Notes: a model not told the origin generated them from the sequence alone. A stretch of DNA of 7,469 nt from an uncultured Pseudobdellovibrionaceae bacterium (GCA_934277865.1 CAKQVW010000134.1:1-7469), one strand, 5' to 3'. Positions 1 through 6,423 are shown, numbered from the stretch's first letter. Numbers and translations are program-made.

Positions 1-2096
1 ATATCAACGTTCGAGAAGTATTCTTTGTCGAGAGCAAACAGTGGCCCACGCGAGCGCACGTAGCTCATCGCCGCCGAGCAGCTCTCTTTCATCACATCGC
101 CAAGTTGACCTGTAACGGTGAACTTGCCCTTGCCCGGAACAACCGTGACTTCGATCGGGAGAAGATCTCCTCCAACCTCGGTGTAGGCCATGCCGTTGGT
201 GAGACCGATTTCGTTATCCTCTTCGATCTTGCCATGCTTGTACTTGTGCGGCCCGAGAAGCTCGATAAGTTTCTTCGGCGTGACGATGAAGCCCTTGGCG
301 TACTTTCCGCCCTTGCCCTTCAAAGTCTTCTTCTCTTTTGTCGCGCCACCCGCTTTGGTTTCGGCGATGGCTTTTTCTTTGATCAGAACCGTCGCCACTT
401 TCCGGCAAACGTTTGCTATCTGGCGTTCCAGGTTTCGCACACCAGCTTCGCGTGTGTAGAACTGAATCAACTGACGAATCGTCTGATCGGGAATCGACAC
501 TTTGTAATCCGTAAGACCGTGCATCTTCAGCTGCTTCGGCACGAGGTACTTTCTTGAGATAAAGAACTTCTCGCTCTCGATATAACCTTCGATGTTGATG
601 ACTTCCATACGGTCCAACAGTGGACGTGGAATCGTGTACAGCGAGTTGGCCGTCGTCACGAACATACACTTAGAAAGATCGTAGTCGACTTCCAGATAGT
701 GATCGTTGAACGTCGCGTTCTGTTCGGGATCAAGCACCTCGAGCAACGCCGACGACGGGTCGCCACGGAAGTCGCTCGACATCTTGTCGATTTCGTCGAG
801 CAACAGAACCGGATTGCCGGTGTCGGTCTTTCTCAGAGCCTGCAGAACTTTACCTGGCATCGCACCGACGTAGGTTTTTCTGTGACCACGAATCTCAGCT
901 TCGTCACGAACCCCACCTAGCGAGATACGAGCAAAACTGCGGTTCAAGGATTTCGCAATCGAACGCGCCAGCGAAGTCTTACCAACTCCTGGAGGTCCAA
1001 CCAGACACAAAATCGGCCCACGCATGTCTGGCGCGATGGCCTGAACTGCAAGGTGCTCGAGAATGCGCTCTTTTACCTTCTCAAGTCCCCAGTGATCTTC
1101 GTCCAAAATACGCTCGGCTTCCCCGATGTCGTGTTTGTCCGTCGAATAGTTCTGCCAAGGAAGACCCAACATCCAATCGATGTAGTTGCGAACAACCGTC
1201 GCCTCGGCCGACATCGGGGACATCATCTTCAGTTTCTTGATTTCCTTTAGCGTCTTTTCGCGAGCTTCAGCAGACATCTTCTTCTTAGTCTGCTCCTCGA
1301 GTTCCTGAATCTCGGCTTGGTAGTCGTCTTTTTCGCCAAGCTCCTTCTGGATCGCCTGCATCTGCTCGTTGAGGTAGTACTCCTTCTGCGAGCGCTCCAT
1401 CTGCTTCTTCACGCGCGTGCGGATCTTTTTCTCGACTTCGAGAATTTCGATTTCGCCCGACATCATTTCCAAAAGCTGCTCGAGACGTTTTCCCGGGTCG
1501 TTCAACTCGAGAATCTTTTGTTTGTCTTCAAGCTTCAAGTTCATCTGGGCGGCGATGATATCGGCAAGCTCCGAAGACGCTTCGATATTTGTCACCTTCA
1601 TCAGAATCTCTGGTGGGATGCGCTTATTGAGCTTCACGTACTGCTCAAATGTCGCCTTCACCGACCGCATCAGCGCCTGGATTTCGACCTCGCGCTCGCT
1701 GACCTCTGGGAGATCGCGTACTTCCACCATGAAGAAGCCTTCATTTGGAACGTAGCGCTCGATTTTCACACGGCGTTTACCTTCAACTAGCACCTTCACC
1801 GTGCCGTCCGGCAAGCGCAGCAGCTGGATGATCGAACCCACCGTGCCGACATCATAAATGTCTGTCGCTTCCGGGTTGTTCGTCTTCGCATCTCGCTGAG
1901 CCGCAAGCACGATGTCGAGCTGCTTGGACATCGCCTCTTCGAGGGCGTTGATGGATTTTTCGCGACCTACGAAAAGCGGCATCATCATATGCGGGAAAAT
2001 AATCAGATCCCGCAGTGGAAGCATCGGTAATGTGTGTGTTGCTGCTTCCCCGCCACTTGTTTTGTCGGCTGGTCGATCATTCTTGCGTCCCGACAT
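1..2096 (-). CDS. lon: Lon ATP-dependent protease, N-terminal 698 residues (3' end outside window)
   Basis: Lon is a cytosolic hexameric AAA+ serine protease that degrades misfolded and regulatory proteins. The frame is open from the ATG at 2096 to the window edge. The substrate-binding N domain starts near residue 24 (TLPMLPLRDLIIFPHMMMPL) and is followed by a charged helical stretch containing RSQKEYYLNEQMQAIQKELG. The AAA+ module has Walker A GPPGVGKT at 367-374, Walker B LLLDEID at 431-437 and a sensor/arginine region (TIPRPLLDRMEVI). The protease domain begins near 631 (GLTNGMAYTEVGGDLLPIE). The catalytic Ser-Lys dyad is not reached, so activity cannot be judged here. A Lys/Gly-rich stretch at about 574-603 looks longer than the same linker in E. 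coli Lon. The start is supported by an AGGAGG site 5 nt upstream. It lies downstream of clpX but beyond a strong terminator, so it is probably transcribed separately. The identification is firm. Confidence 0.97.
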   Translation of the reverse strand, partial: MSGRKNDRPADKTSGGEAATHTLPMLPLRDLIIFPHMMMPLFVGREKSINALEEAMSKQLDIVLAAQRDAKTNNPEATDIYDVGTVGSIIQLLRLPDGTVKVLVEGKRRVKIERYVPNEGFFMVEVRDLPEVSEREVEIQALMRSVKATFEQYVKLNKRIPPEILMKVTNIEASSELADIIAAQMNLKLEDKQKILELNDPGKRLEQLLEMMSGEIEILEVEKKIRTRVKKQMERSQKEYYLNEQMQAIQKELGEKDDYQAEIQELEEQTKKKMSAEAREKTLKEIKKLKMMSPMSAEATVVRNYIDWMLGLPWQNYSTDKHDIGEAERILDEDHWGLEKVKERILEHLAVQAIAPDMRGPILCLVGPPGVGKTSLARSIAKSLNRSFARISLGGVRDEAEIRGHRKTYVGAMPGKVLQALRKTDTGNPVLLLDEIDKMSSDFRGDPSSALLEVLDPEQNATFNDHYLEVDYDLSKCMFVTTANSLYTIPRPLLDRMEVINIEGYIESEKFFISRKYLVPKQLKMHGLTDYKVSIPDQTIRQLIQFYTREAGVRNLERQIANVCRKVATVLIKEKAIAETKAGGATKEKKTLKGKGGKYAKGFIVTPKKLIELLGPHKYKHGKIEEDNEIGLTNGMAYTEVGGDLLPIEVTVVPGKGKFTVTGQLGDVMKESCSAAMSYVRSRGPLFALDKEYFSNVD

Positions 2097-2101
2097 AGGC
2101 C

Positions 2102-2107
2102 CCTCCT
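2102..2107 (-). promoter_or_regulatory. Shine-Dalgarno site of lon
   Basis: On the minus strand a full AGGAGG lies 5 nt before the ATG at 2096, inside the run GGAGGAGGGG. It fixes the lon start. It is the strongest ribosome binding site in the window. Confidence 0.85.
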
Positions 2108-2122
2108 CCGTGGTGTCTATCG

Positions 2123-2143
2123 GAACCCCCAAATTGGAGGTTC
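2123..2143. promoter_or_regulatory. 21-bp dyad just upstream of lon, candidate operator or leader hairpin
   Basis: The plus strand reads GAACCCCCAA, a single A, then TTGGAGGTTC. The arms match at 9 of 10 positions, and the one exception would be a G-U pair in the lon-sense RNA. The element ends 26 nt before the lon start codon and 15 nt before its Shine-Dalgarno site. The one-base centre is too tight for a full RNA hairpin, so a protein-binding operator is the easier reading. The binding factor is unknown. Confidence 0.4.
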
Positions 2144-2275
2144 TTCCTTAATGATGGCAGACCCGCGCCAGAGAGCAATCGGTCAATTAAAGTTCGCCAA
2201 AATGCGTTCGACCTTCGGCCCAGATCGAATAGGGCCACGGACCAACCGGACGTCGAAATAAAAAGTTTCTGTGAA

Positions 2276-2293
2276 GGGAAAGCGCGCTTTCCC
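2276..2293. repeat. 18-bp perfect palindrome in the lon leader
   Basis: GGGAAAGCGCGCTTTCCC is its own reverse complement, centred 188 bp upstream of the lon ATG. It could bind a dimeric regulator, or form a 7-bp stem with a CGCG loop. In the lon direction it is followed by TTCACAGAAACTTTTT, so the T run is 11 nt away; that is too far for a normal intrinsic terminator. Confidence 0.5.
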
Positions 2294-2410
2294 ATAAGTT
2301 CAATCTATGGTTCCAGACGAAAGTTTTGGGGGAGCGGCCGGACCAAGGTCATGCGCCCCACCGGACAGAACCGACGCGGTCAAAATCGGCCGGCCTTAGA
2401 CCTGCCTCCC

Positions 2411-2448
2411 AAAACAAAAACGGCTACCAGTTACCTGGTAGCCGTTTT
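2411..2448 (-). terminator. Rho-independent terminator of the clpP-clpX unit
   Basis: The arms 2417-2430 and 2435-2448 form a perfect 14-bp stem (CGGCTACCAG core) with a 4-nt loop. On the minus strand the stem runs into a T tract reading TTTTTGTTTT, four of whose T's belong to the stem. It starts 35 nt after the clpX stop. On the plus strand the T run is only the four bases of the stem, so the terminator works mainly in the clpX direction. It separates clpPX from lon. Confidence 0.85.
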
Positions 2449-2463
2449 GACTCTGTGCAAATC

Positions 2464-2498
2464 AAAAAACAAGGAGGTACCTTTTAGGCGCCTTGTTT
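2464..2498 (-). terminator. Weak hairpin with T run over the clpX stop codon
   Basis: On the minus strand AAACAAGG (2498-2491) can pair with CCTTGTTT (2474-2467), giving an 8-bp stem with a 16-nt loop that contains the clpX TAA stop, followed by further T's. It is AT-rich with a large loop, so at best it assists the stronger terminator 16 nt further on. Confidence 0.3.
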
Positions 2499-3782
2499 CT
2501 TTTGGGCTTCGGATTCTTCGAGAGCTCGCATCTCGTCGTCCGTTCGGTACACAAGCGTCGGCTGTTTTTTGTCGACGATCGTTGCTTCATCGATAATGCA
2601 TTCTTTGACGTTGGTCTTCGATGGAATTTCGAACATCACGTCAAGCATGGCCGTCTCGATCACGCCGCGAAGACCGCGGGCACCTGTCTTACGCACCAGG
2701 GCCTGCTTCGCAATCGCACGCAGAGCTTCGTCCGTGAACTTCAGGTCCACTTTTTCGTACGCCATAAGTTTCGCGTACTGTTTGGTGAGCGCGTTTTTCG
2801 GCTTCACAAGAATGTCGATCAAAGCCTCTTCGCTCAGCGGATCAAGAACCGCCGTCACAGGCATACGACCGATGAATTCTGGAATCAGACCGAACTTCAC
2901 CAAATCGTCTGGTTCGACGAACTGGAGAATGTTCTCACCCGCATCGCGTTCGCTCGACGACCGGATGTCCGCGCCGATTCCAAGTGACTTCGAAGAACGA
3001 CGGTTTTCGATGACCTTATCAAGACCGACAAACGCCCCACCCACGATGAAGAGGATGTTGCTGGTGTCGACCTGGATAAACTCTTGCTGCGGATGTTTAC
3101 GGCCGCCCTTAGGTGGCAGGTTGGCAACTGTGCCTTCGAGGATTTTCAACAGCGCCTGCTGAACTCCCTCACCAGAAACGTCACGTGTGATCGAAGGGTT
3201 TTCACTCTTACGCGAAATCTTATCGATCTCGTCGACGTAGATGACACCTTTTTGCGCCTTTTCAACATCGTAGTCAGCCGCTTGCAAGAGGTTGAGGACA
3301 ACGTTTTCAACGTCTTCCCCGACGTAACCAGCTTCGGTCAATGTCGTTGCATCTGCCATTGCAAACGGGACGTTGAGAATTTTGGCGATCGTCTGCGCAA
3401 GCAGCGTTTTACCAGAACCGGTTGGACCGATCAGAAGAATGTTCGACTTTTGAATTTCGACTTCGTCCTTCCGGCCCGTGTTCAACGCATTGATCCGCTT
3501 GTAGTGGTTGTGAACTGCCACCGCGAGCGATTTTTTTGCACGCTCTTGGCCGATGACATAGTCATCAAGATAATTTTTGATATCGAGAGGTTTCGGAACT
3601 TTCAGAGTCGGCTTCACCGTCTCTTCGCGGTCTTTTTCCTCGGCAATGATGTCGTTACAAAGCTCAATACACTCGTCGCAGATGTAGACGCCAGGTCCTG
3701 CGATAAGCTTTTTCACTTCGTTCTGAGTTTTGTTACAGAACGAGCAGCGAAGTATTCCTGAGCCTGATTCTTTTTTATTCAT
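2484..3782 (-). CDS. clpX: ATP-dependent Clp protease ATP-binding subunit ClpX
   Basis: ClpX is a hexameric AAA+ unfoldase that recognises tagged substrates and threads them into ClpP in the cytosol. Numbered from the ATG at 3782 (432 residues), it has a C4 zinc-binding domain (C13, C16, C35, C38), Walker A GPTGSGKT at 119-126, pore loop GYVGED at 152-157, Walker B with D184/E185, an RKH pore loop (in GGRKHPQQEF) and sensor-2 RGLR near the C-terminus. The ClpP-docking loop reads SLGIGA where E. coli has GIGFGA, so the IGF tripeptide is LGI. A GTG in frame two codons earlier (3788) is possible, but the AGGA site is 7 nt from the ATG and only 1 nt from the GTG, so the ATG is preferred. It follows clpP by 44 nt, probably in one operon. 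The identification is firm. Confidence 0.98.
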   Translation of the reverse strand: MNKKESGSGILRCSFCNKTQNEVKKLIAGPGVYICDECIELCNDIIAEEKDREETVKPTLKVPKPLDIKNYLDDYVIGQERAKKSLAVAVHNHYKRINALNTGRKDEVEIQKSNILLIGPTGSGKTLLAQTIAKILNVPFAMADATTLTEAGYVGEDVENVVLNLLQAADYDVEKAQKGVIYVDEIDKISRKSENPSITRDVSGEGVQQALLKILEGTVANLPPKGGRKHPQQEFIQVDTSNILFIVGGAFVGLDKVIENRRSSKSLGIGADIRSSSERDAGENILQFVEPDDLVKFGLIPEFIGRMPVTAVLDPLSEEALIDILVKPKNALTKQYAKLMAYEKVDLKFTDEALRAIAKQALVRKTGARGLRGVIETAMLDVMFEIPSKTNVKECIIDEATIVDKKQPTLVYRTDDEMRALEESEAQKKQGA

Positions 3783-3789
3783 CGTCACT

Positions 3790-3793
3790 TCCT
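3790..3793 (-). promoter_or_regulatory. Shine-Dalgarno site deciding the clpX start
   Basis: AGGA on the minus strand is 7 nt before the ATG at 3782 and 1 nt before the alternative GTG at 3788. Spacing favours the ATG. Confidence 0.65.
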
Positions 3794-3809
3794 AGTCGAT
3801 CCCTAGTCG
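3791..3809. repeat. 8-bp direct repeat in the clpP-clpX gap
   Basis: CCTAGTCG occurs at 3791-3798 and again at 3802-3809, an 11-bp period. In the clpX sense both copies read CGACTAGG, and the one nearer clpX supplies part of its ribosome binding site. It may be a small local duplication; no function is evident. Confidence 0.5.
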
Positions 3810-3826
3810 TTTCCCTGGTCAGTTGA

Positions 3827-4429
3827 TCAAGCCTTCGAGCCTTTGCGCACTTTCACAACGTGGTCGACAATCCCCCACTCCAAAGCTTGGTCCGCGCTCA
3901 GATAAAAGTCCCGATCCATCGCTTTGTCGAGAGTGTCGTAATCTTTACCGGTGTGTGCCGCATAGATTTCTGTCAGACGTTTCTTCGTGTTCAACATTTC
4001 GTTGGCGGCGATCTCAATGTCGCTGGCCTGCCCCGACAATCCACCCATGATATGCGGTTGATGCAGCATGACTCGAGCGTGCGGCAAGATATAGCGTTTG
4101 CCCTTCGCACCTGCGTTGAGAAGCAACGACCCCATGCTGGCCGCAAGACCGATGCAGGTCGTCGCCACATCGCACTTCACAAACTGCATAATGTCGTAAA
4201 TCCCAAGCCCGGACGAAACCGAGCCCCCCGGAGAGTTGATGTAAAGCTGAATATCCTTATCTGGATTATCGGCTTCCAAGAACAGCATCTGCGCTATGAC
4301 GGCGTTTGCAACATCATCGTTGATTGCCGTGCCAAGAATGATGATCCGGTCTTTGAGAAGACGAGAATAGATGTCGTAACTTCTTTCACCGCGAGCCGTC
4401 TGCTCTACAACGATCGGTATAAGCGCCAC
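3827..4429 (-). CDS. clpP: ATP-dependent Clp protease proteolytic subunit ClpP
   Basis: ClpP is the serine peptidase that forms the 14-subunit barrel working with ClpX (and ClpA/ClpC where present). The protein has 200 residues, the usual size. The catalytic triad is S98 (in GLAASMGS), H123 (in VMLHQP) and D172 (in MDRDFYLSA), at the same numbers as in Bacillus ClpP; the oxyanion loop INSPGGS is at 64-70. Translation begins at a GTG: the upstream in-frame codons are ATG then TAA, so no longer start is possible, and AAGGGG lies 8 nt before the GTG. The N-terminus ALIPIVVEQTARGERS lines up with the mature end of E. coli ClpP, so there seems to be little or no propeptide. It is the first gene of the clpP-clpX unit; trigger factor (tig), often found just upstream, is absent here. 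The identification is firm. Confidence 0.98.
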   Translation of the reverse strand: MALIPIVVEQTARGERSYDIYSRLLKDRIIILGTAINDDVANAVIAQMLFLEADNPDKDIQLYINSPGGSVSSGLGIYDIMQFVKCDVATTCIGLAASMGSLLLNAGAKGKRYILPHARVMLHQPHIMGGLSGQASDIEIAANEMLNTKKRLTEIYAAHTGKDYDTLDKAMDRDFYLSADQALEWGIVDHVVKVRKGSKA

Positions 4430-4437
4430 TGCTTGAA

Positions 4438-4443
4438 CCCCTT
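4438..4443 (-). promoter_or_regulatory. Shine-Dalgarno site of clpP overlapping an ATG-TAA start-stop
   Basis: On the minus strand AAGGGG is 8 nt before the GTG start of clpP. It overlaps an in-frame ATG TAA (4447-4442), which blocks any longer N-terminus and proves that the GTG, or a later codon, is the start. Confidence 0.65.
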
Positions 4444-4664
4444 ACATTTCGTACCCACAAAGCTATTTCAATGCTTTACGGCAGTTACCTATCGGTCGGC
4501 CGCTCCGTAAATTGAAGCGGACCTTGATGTGATCCATGAAACAATCTCATGGTCCAACCCCTTTATCGTCTCAGATCGAGCATCCAACTTCATGTTGCAC
4601 AAGGTCGAGGTGGACGAAAGCCCCTGTTTCCACGTCGCGTAAAAATCCTCTCTCGGCGAAAGTC

Positions 4665-4693
4665 TTGAGTGCACCAAAAGCACACACTCTACT
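4665..4693 (+). promoter_or_regulatory. Candidate sigma-70-type promoter of pepA
   Basis: TTGAGT (4665-4670) and TCTACT (4688-4693) are spaced by 17 bp, each matching the consensus at 4 of 6 positions, and lie about 50-75 nt before the pepA ATG. The spacer contains an imperfect dyad (GAGTGC ... GCACACACTC). This is a weak call made from sequence alone. Confidence 0.25.
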
Positions 4694-4740
4694 AAGCTCG
4701 TCCACTCATAACCGTGCTTGGAGAATAGGGTCGAAAAATT

Positions 4741-6303
4741 ATGAAACTCGAACTTTTGAAATCGTCGTTTGAACAAATCTCGTCGGATCTCGTTGTTGTC
4801 TTCGCCACCAAGGCGGCGGCAAAAGAGACTGGAAAAGAATCCGGAAAAAAAGCCGACAAAAAAGACAAAGAACAAAAGCCCAAAGTCATCGTCGTAGGTC
4901 TTGGAAAAGCAGGAACCACTGCAGTCGCTGAAAAAATCGCGTCGGCATTGCAAGATGGCAGCCTTTCGGCCGCTGCATCTGAGTTTGTCTTGTTCCGTGA
5001 GGCGAAAGTTGCCAATGCCCGCCACCTGGCAGTTGTGGGTTTGGGCGAGTCAAAAGACATCACAGCAGAAGTCATTCGCCAAGCCGTGGCCACAGCCTTC
5101 AACAGCGCAAAGGCCGCAAAAGTGAAATCGGTCGCATTTGCGATGGATTCACTCGATAACAACTCACTCTCGCCTGAAGTCGTCATGCAAGCCGCCGCAG
5201 AAGGCGCTTCGTTGGCGAACTACTCTTTCAACGAGTTCAAATCTGGCAAAAAAGATGACGGCATCACGGCTGTTCACTTTGTTTCGACAGCAAAAAACAA
5301 AAGCCAGGAAAAAGGCCTCGAAACAGCGACCGTGCTTGCGGAATGTGTGAACTTCTCTCGCTGGCTGGGCGATCGCCCTGGCAACCGCATGACGCCGACG
5401 ATTCTCGCCGAAGAAACCACGAAGGCCGCGAAAGGCACCAAACTGAAAGTCACAGTTTGGGACAGAACCAAAATCAAAGCCGAAAAAATGAACTCGTTCC
5501 TTTCGGTTTCACTTGGCTCGTCACAAGAGCCGAAGTTCATCATCATGGAATACAAGGGTGCGGCCGCTTCGAAGAAGCCCGTTTGCTTCGTCGGAAAAGG
5601 TCTGACGTTTGATTCCGGCGGAATCTCGATCAAGCCGTCTGGCGGCATGGAAGAGATGAAGTACGACATGTGCGGTGGCGCAAACGTCATCGGCACGATG
5701 CTCGCAATTGCCAAACTCGGCCTCAAAGTGAACGCCATCGGCCTTGTTCCAGCGACGGAGAATATGCCAGGCCCTAACGCCAACAAGCCTGGTGATATCG
5801 TTGTCGCTCGAAACGGAAAATCGATCGAAGTGAACAACACCGATGCAGAGGGCCGTCTGATCTTGAACGACGCTCTGGTCTACGCGTGCGAACAAAAGCC
5901 AGCGGCAATCTTCGATGCTGCGACTCTCACCGGCGCAATGGTTGTCGCTCTTGGGAACATCCACACTGGATTTTTCACTCGCAACGACAAACTTGCAGCG
6001 AAAGTCGATGCCGCAGCACAGGCAACGGGCGAACTCGTTTGGCGCATGCCTCTGGTCGATTTCCACGCTCGCGACATGAAAGGCACCTACGCCGACCTTT
6101 CGAACATCAGTGCTGGCAAAGGCGCCGGTTCGGCAACAGCAGCGGCGTTCCTCGAAAACTTCGTTGAAAAAGACATCCCATGGGCGCACTTCGACATCGC
6201 GGGCACGGGCTGGCACAACGGCGATCGTTTCCCGTACAACCCACGCAAAGGGGCCTCGGGCGCCATGATCCGTACCTTTGTCGAGCTTGCACAAACTTTC
6301 TGA
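4741..6303 (+). CDS. pepA: Leucyl aminopeptidase PepA (peptidase family M17)
   Basis: This is a cytosolic two-metal aminopeptidase, normally hexameric, that removes N-terminal residues from peptides and so recycles products of ClpXP and Lon. The protein has 520 residues. The catalytic domain carries the M17 signature NTDAEGRL (367-373 core) and all expected residues: metal ligands K286, D291, D309, D368 and E370, and catalytic K298 and R372. Each is 16 higher than its E. coli PepA counterpart, so the catalytic domain aligns without gaps through this region. The extra length lies in the N-terminal domain, where residues 24-48 are rich in Lys, Ala and Glu (KETGKESGKKADKKDKEQ). No signal peptide is seen. 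The ATG at 4741 has an AGGG 10 nt upstream, and the N-terminus fits the family. The gene ends in a strong terminator and is probably monocistronic. In some bacteria PepA also binds DNA; nothing here tests that. Confidence 0.97.
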   Translation: MKLELLKSSFEQISSDLVVVFATKAAAKETGKESGKKADKKDKEQKPKVIVVGLGKAGTTAVAEKIASALQDGSLSAAASEFVLFREAKVANARHLAVVGLGESKDITAEVIRQAVATAFNSAKAAKVKSVAFAMDSLDNNSLSPEVVMQAAAEGASLANYSFNEFKSGKKDDGITAVHFVSTAKNKSQEKGLETATVLAECVNFSRWLGDRPGNRMTPTILAEETTKAAKGTKLKVTVWDRTKIKAEKMNSFLSVSLGSSQEPKFIIMEYKGAAASKKPVCFVGKGLTFDSGGISIKPSGGMEEMKYDMCGGANVIGTMLAIAKLGLKVNAIGLVPATENMPGPNANKPGDIVVARNGKSIEVNNTDAEGRLILNDALVYACEQKPAAIFDAATLTGAMVVALGNIHTGFFTRNDKLAAKVDAAAQATGELVWRMPLVDFHARDMKGTYADLSNISAGKGAGSATAAAFLENFVEKDIPWAHFDIAGTGWHNGDRFPYNPRKGASGAMIRTFVELAQTF

Positions 6304-6305
6304 TC

Positions 6306-6319
6306 AGGACCTTCGTCCT
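6306..6319 (+). repeat. Small hairpin after the pepA stop
   Basis: AGGAC, loop CTTC, GTCCT forms a 5-bp stem three bases after the TGA stop of pepA. It has no T run and sits just before the main terminator. It may protect the 3' end or be incidental. Confidence 0.35.
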
Positions 6320-6328
6320 AAGTCGGAA

Positions 6329-6358
6329 TAGGGGGGCTTCGGTCCCCCTTTTTTATTT
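6329..6358 (+). terminator. Rho-independent terminator of pepA with UUCG tetraloop
   Basis: AGGGGGGC (6330-6337), UUCG, then GUCCCCCU (6342-6349) makes an 8-bp stem with one G-U pair, capped by a C(UUCG)G tetraloop and followed by TTTTTATTT. This is an excellent intrinsic terminator 26 nt after the pepA stop. Confidence 0.93.
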
Positions 6359-6373
6359 CTCCCATTAGAAAAG

Positions 6374-6390
6374 AAACGGCCTCACCGTTT
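6374..6390. repeat. Inverted repeat between pepA and the downstream gene
   Basis: AAACGG (6374-6379) and CCGTTT (6385-6390) flank a 5-nt loop. On the minus strand it is followed by CTTTTC, so it could weakly stop leftward transcription; on the plus strand it sits in the 5' region of the next gene, 33 nt before its ATG, and could be an operator. Confidence 0.35.
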
Positions 6391-6423
6391 TAAGTCGAGA
6401 CGCTTTTCGCCGATAAGAAACAT

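Larger units (their letters stand above)
2097..2483 (-). other. lon leader and clpX-lon intergenic region
   Basis: These 387 bases hold no convincing gene on either strand. Reading toward lon they contain the clpX terminator (2411-2448), an 18-bp perfect palindrome (2276-2293), a 21-bp near-perfect dyad (2123-2143) and the lon ribosome binding site. Because the terminator isolates lon from clpPX, the lon promoter should lie between about 2410 and 2110. I could not assign convincing -35/-10 hexamers: a TTGACC at about 2185-2190 has no good -10 at normal spacing, and I saw no sigma-32-like CTTGAA/CCCAT pair and no CIRCE element. Confidence 0.6.
4430..4740. other. Divergent clpP / pepA intergenic region
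   Basis: These 311 bases separate the start codons of clpP (minus) and pepA (plus) and should hold both promoters. I see no convincing protein gene. A 34-codon minus ORF ending at 4489 (begins MKLDARSETIKGL) has no ribosome binding site. At 4519-4555 three arms can form alternative hairpins: GGACCTTGA (4519-4527) with TCATGGTCC (4547-4555), 8 of 9 matched, or CCATGA (4534-4539) with TCATGG (4547-4552), perfect. No convincing promoter hexamers were found for clpP; a weak candidate for pepA is listed separately. Confidence 0.6.

Noticed and set aside
105..1790. Several plus-strand open frames of 65-157 codons opposite lon
   Set aside because: They are antisense shadows of the continuous, fully motif-bearing lon frame and show no family resemblance or ribosome binding sites.
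2471..2477. Perfect AAGGAGG Shine-Dalgarno-like sequence on the plus strand
   Set aside because: No start codon follows at usable spacing, and the sequence is the 3' arm region of the hairpin after clpX.
2351..2596. Plus-strand open frame of 81 codons across the clpX terminator
   Set aside because: It runs through a strong terminator hairpin and antisense into clpX, with no ribosome binding site.
2493..3761. Plus-strand open frames of 164, 197 and 225 codons opposite clpX
   Set aside because: Antisense shadows of clpX; their composition (runs of F, R, H, V) is typical of reverse-complement reading.
3860..4510. Plus-strand open frame of 216 codons opposite clpP
   Set aside because: Antisense to the complete clpP gene with its intact catalytic triad; no recognisable protein features.
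4668..4690. CIRCE-like dyad (GAGTGC ... GCACACACTC) near the pepA promoter
   Set aside because: It lacks the TTAGCACTC-N9-GAGTGCTAA form, and the pairing is interrupted by extra bases.
4536..4772. Plus-strand open frame of 78 codons across the pepA start
   Set aside because: Overlaps pepA out of frame, lacks a ribosome binding site and has a low-quality composition.
4489..5025. Minus-strand open frame of 178 codons upstream of clpP
   Set aside because: Half of it is antisense to the start of pepA; its Phe-rich section is the reverse of the pepA Lys-rich insertion. The part outside pepA has no ribosome binding site or motif.
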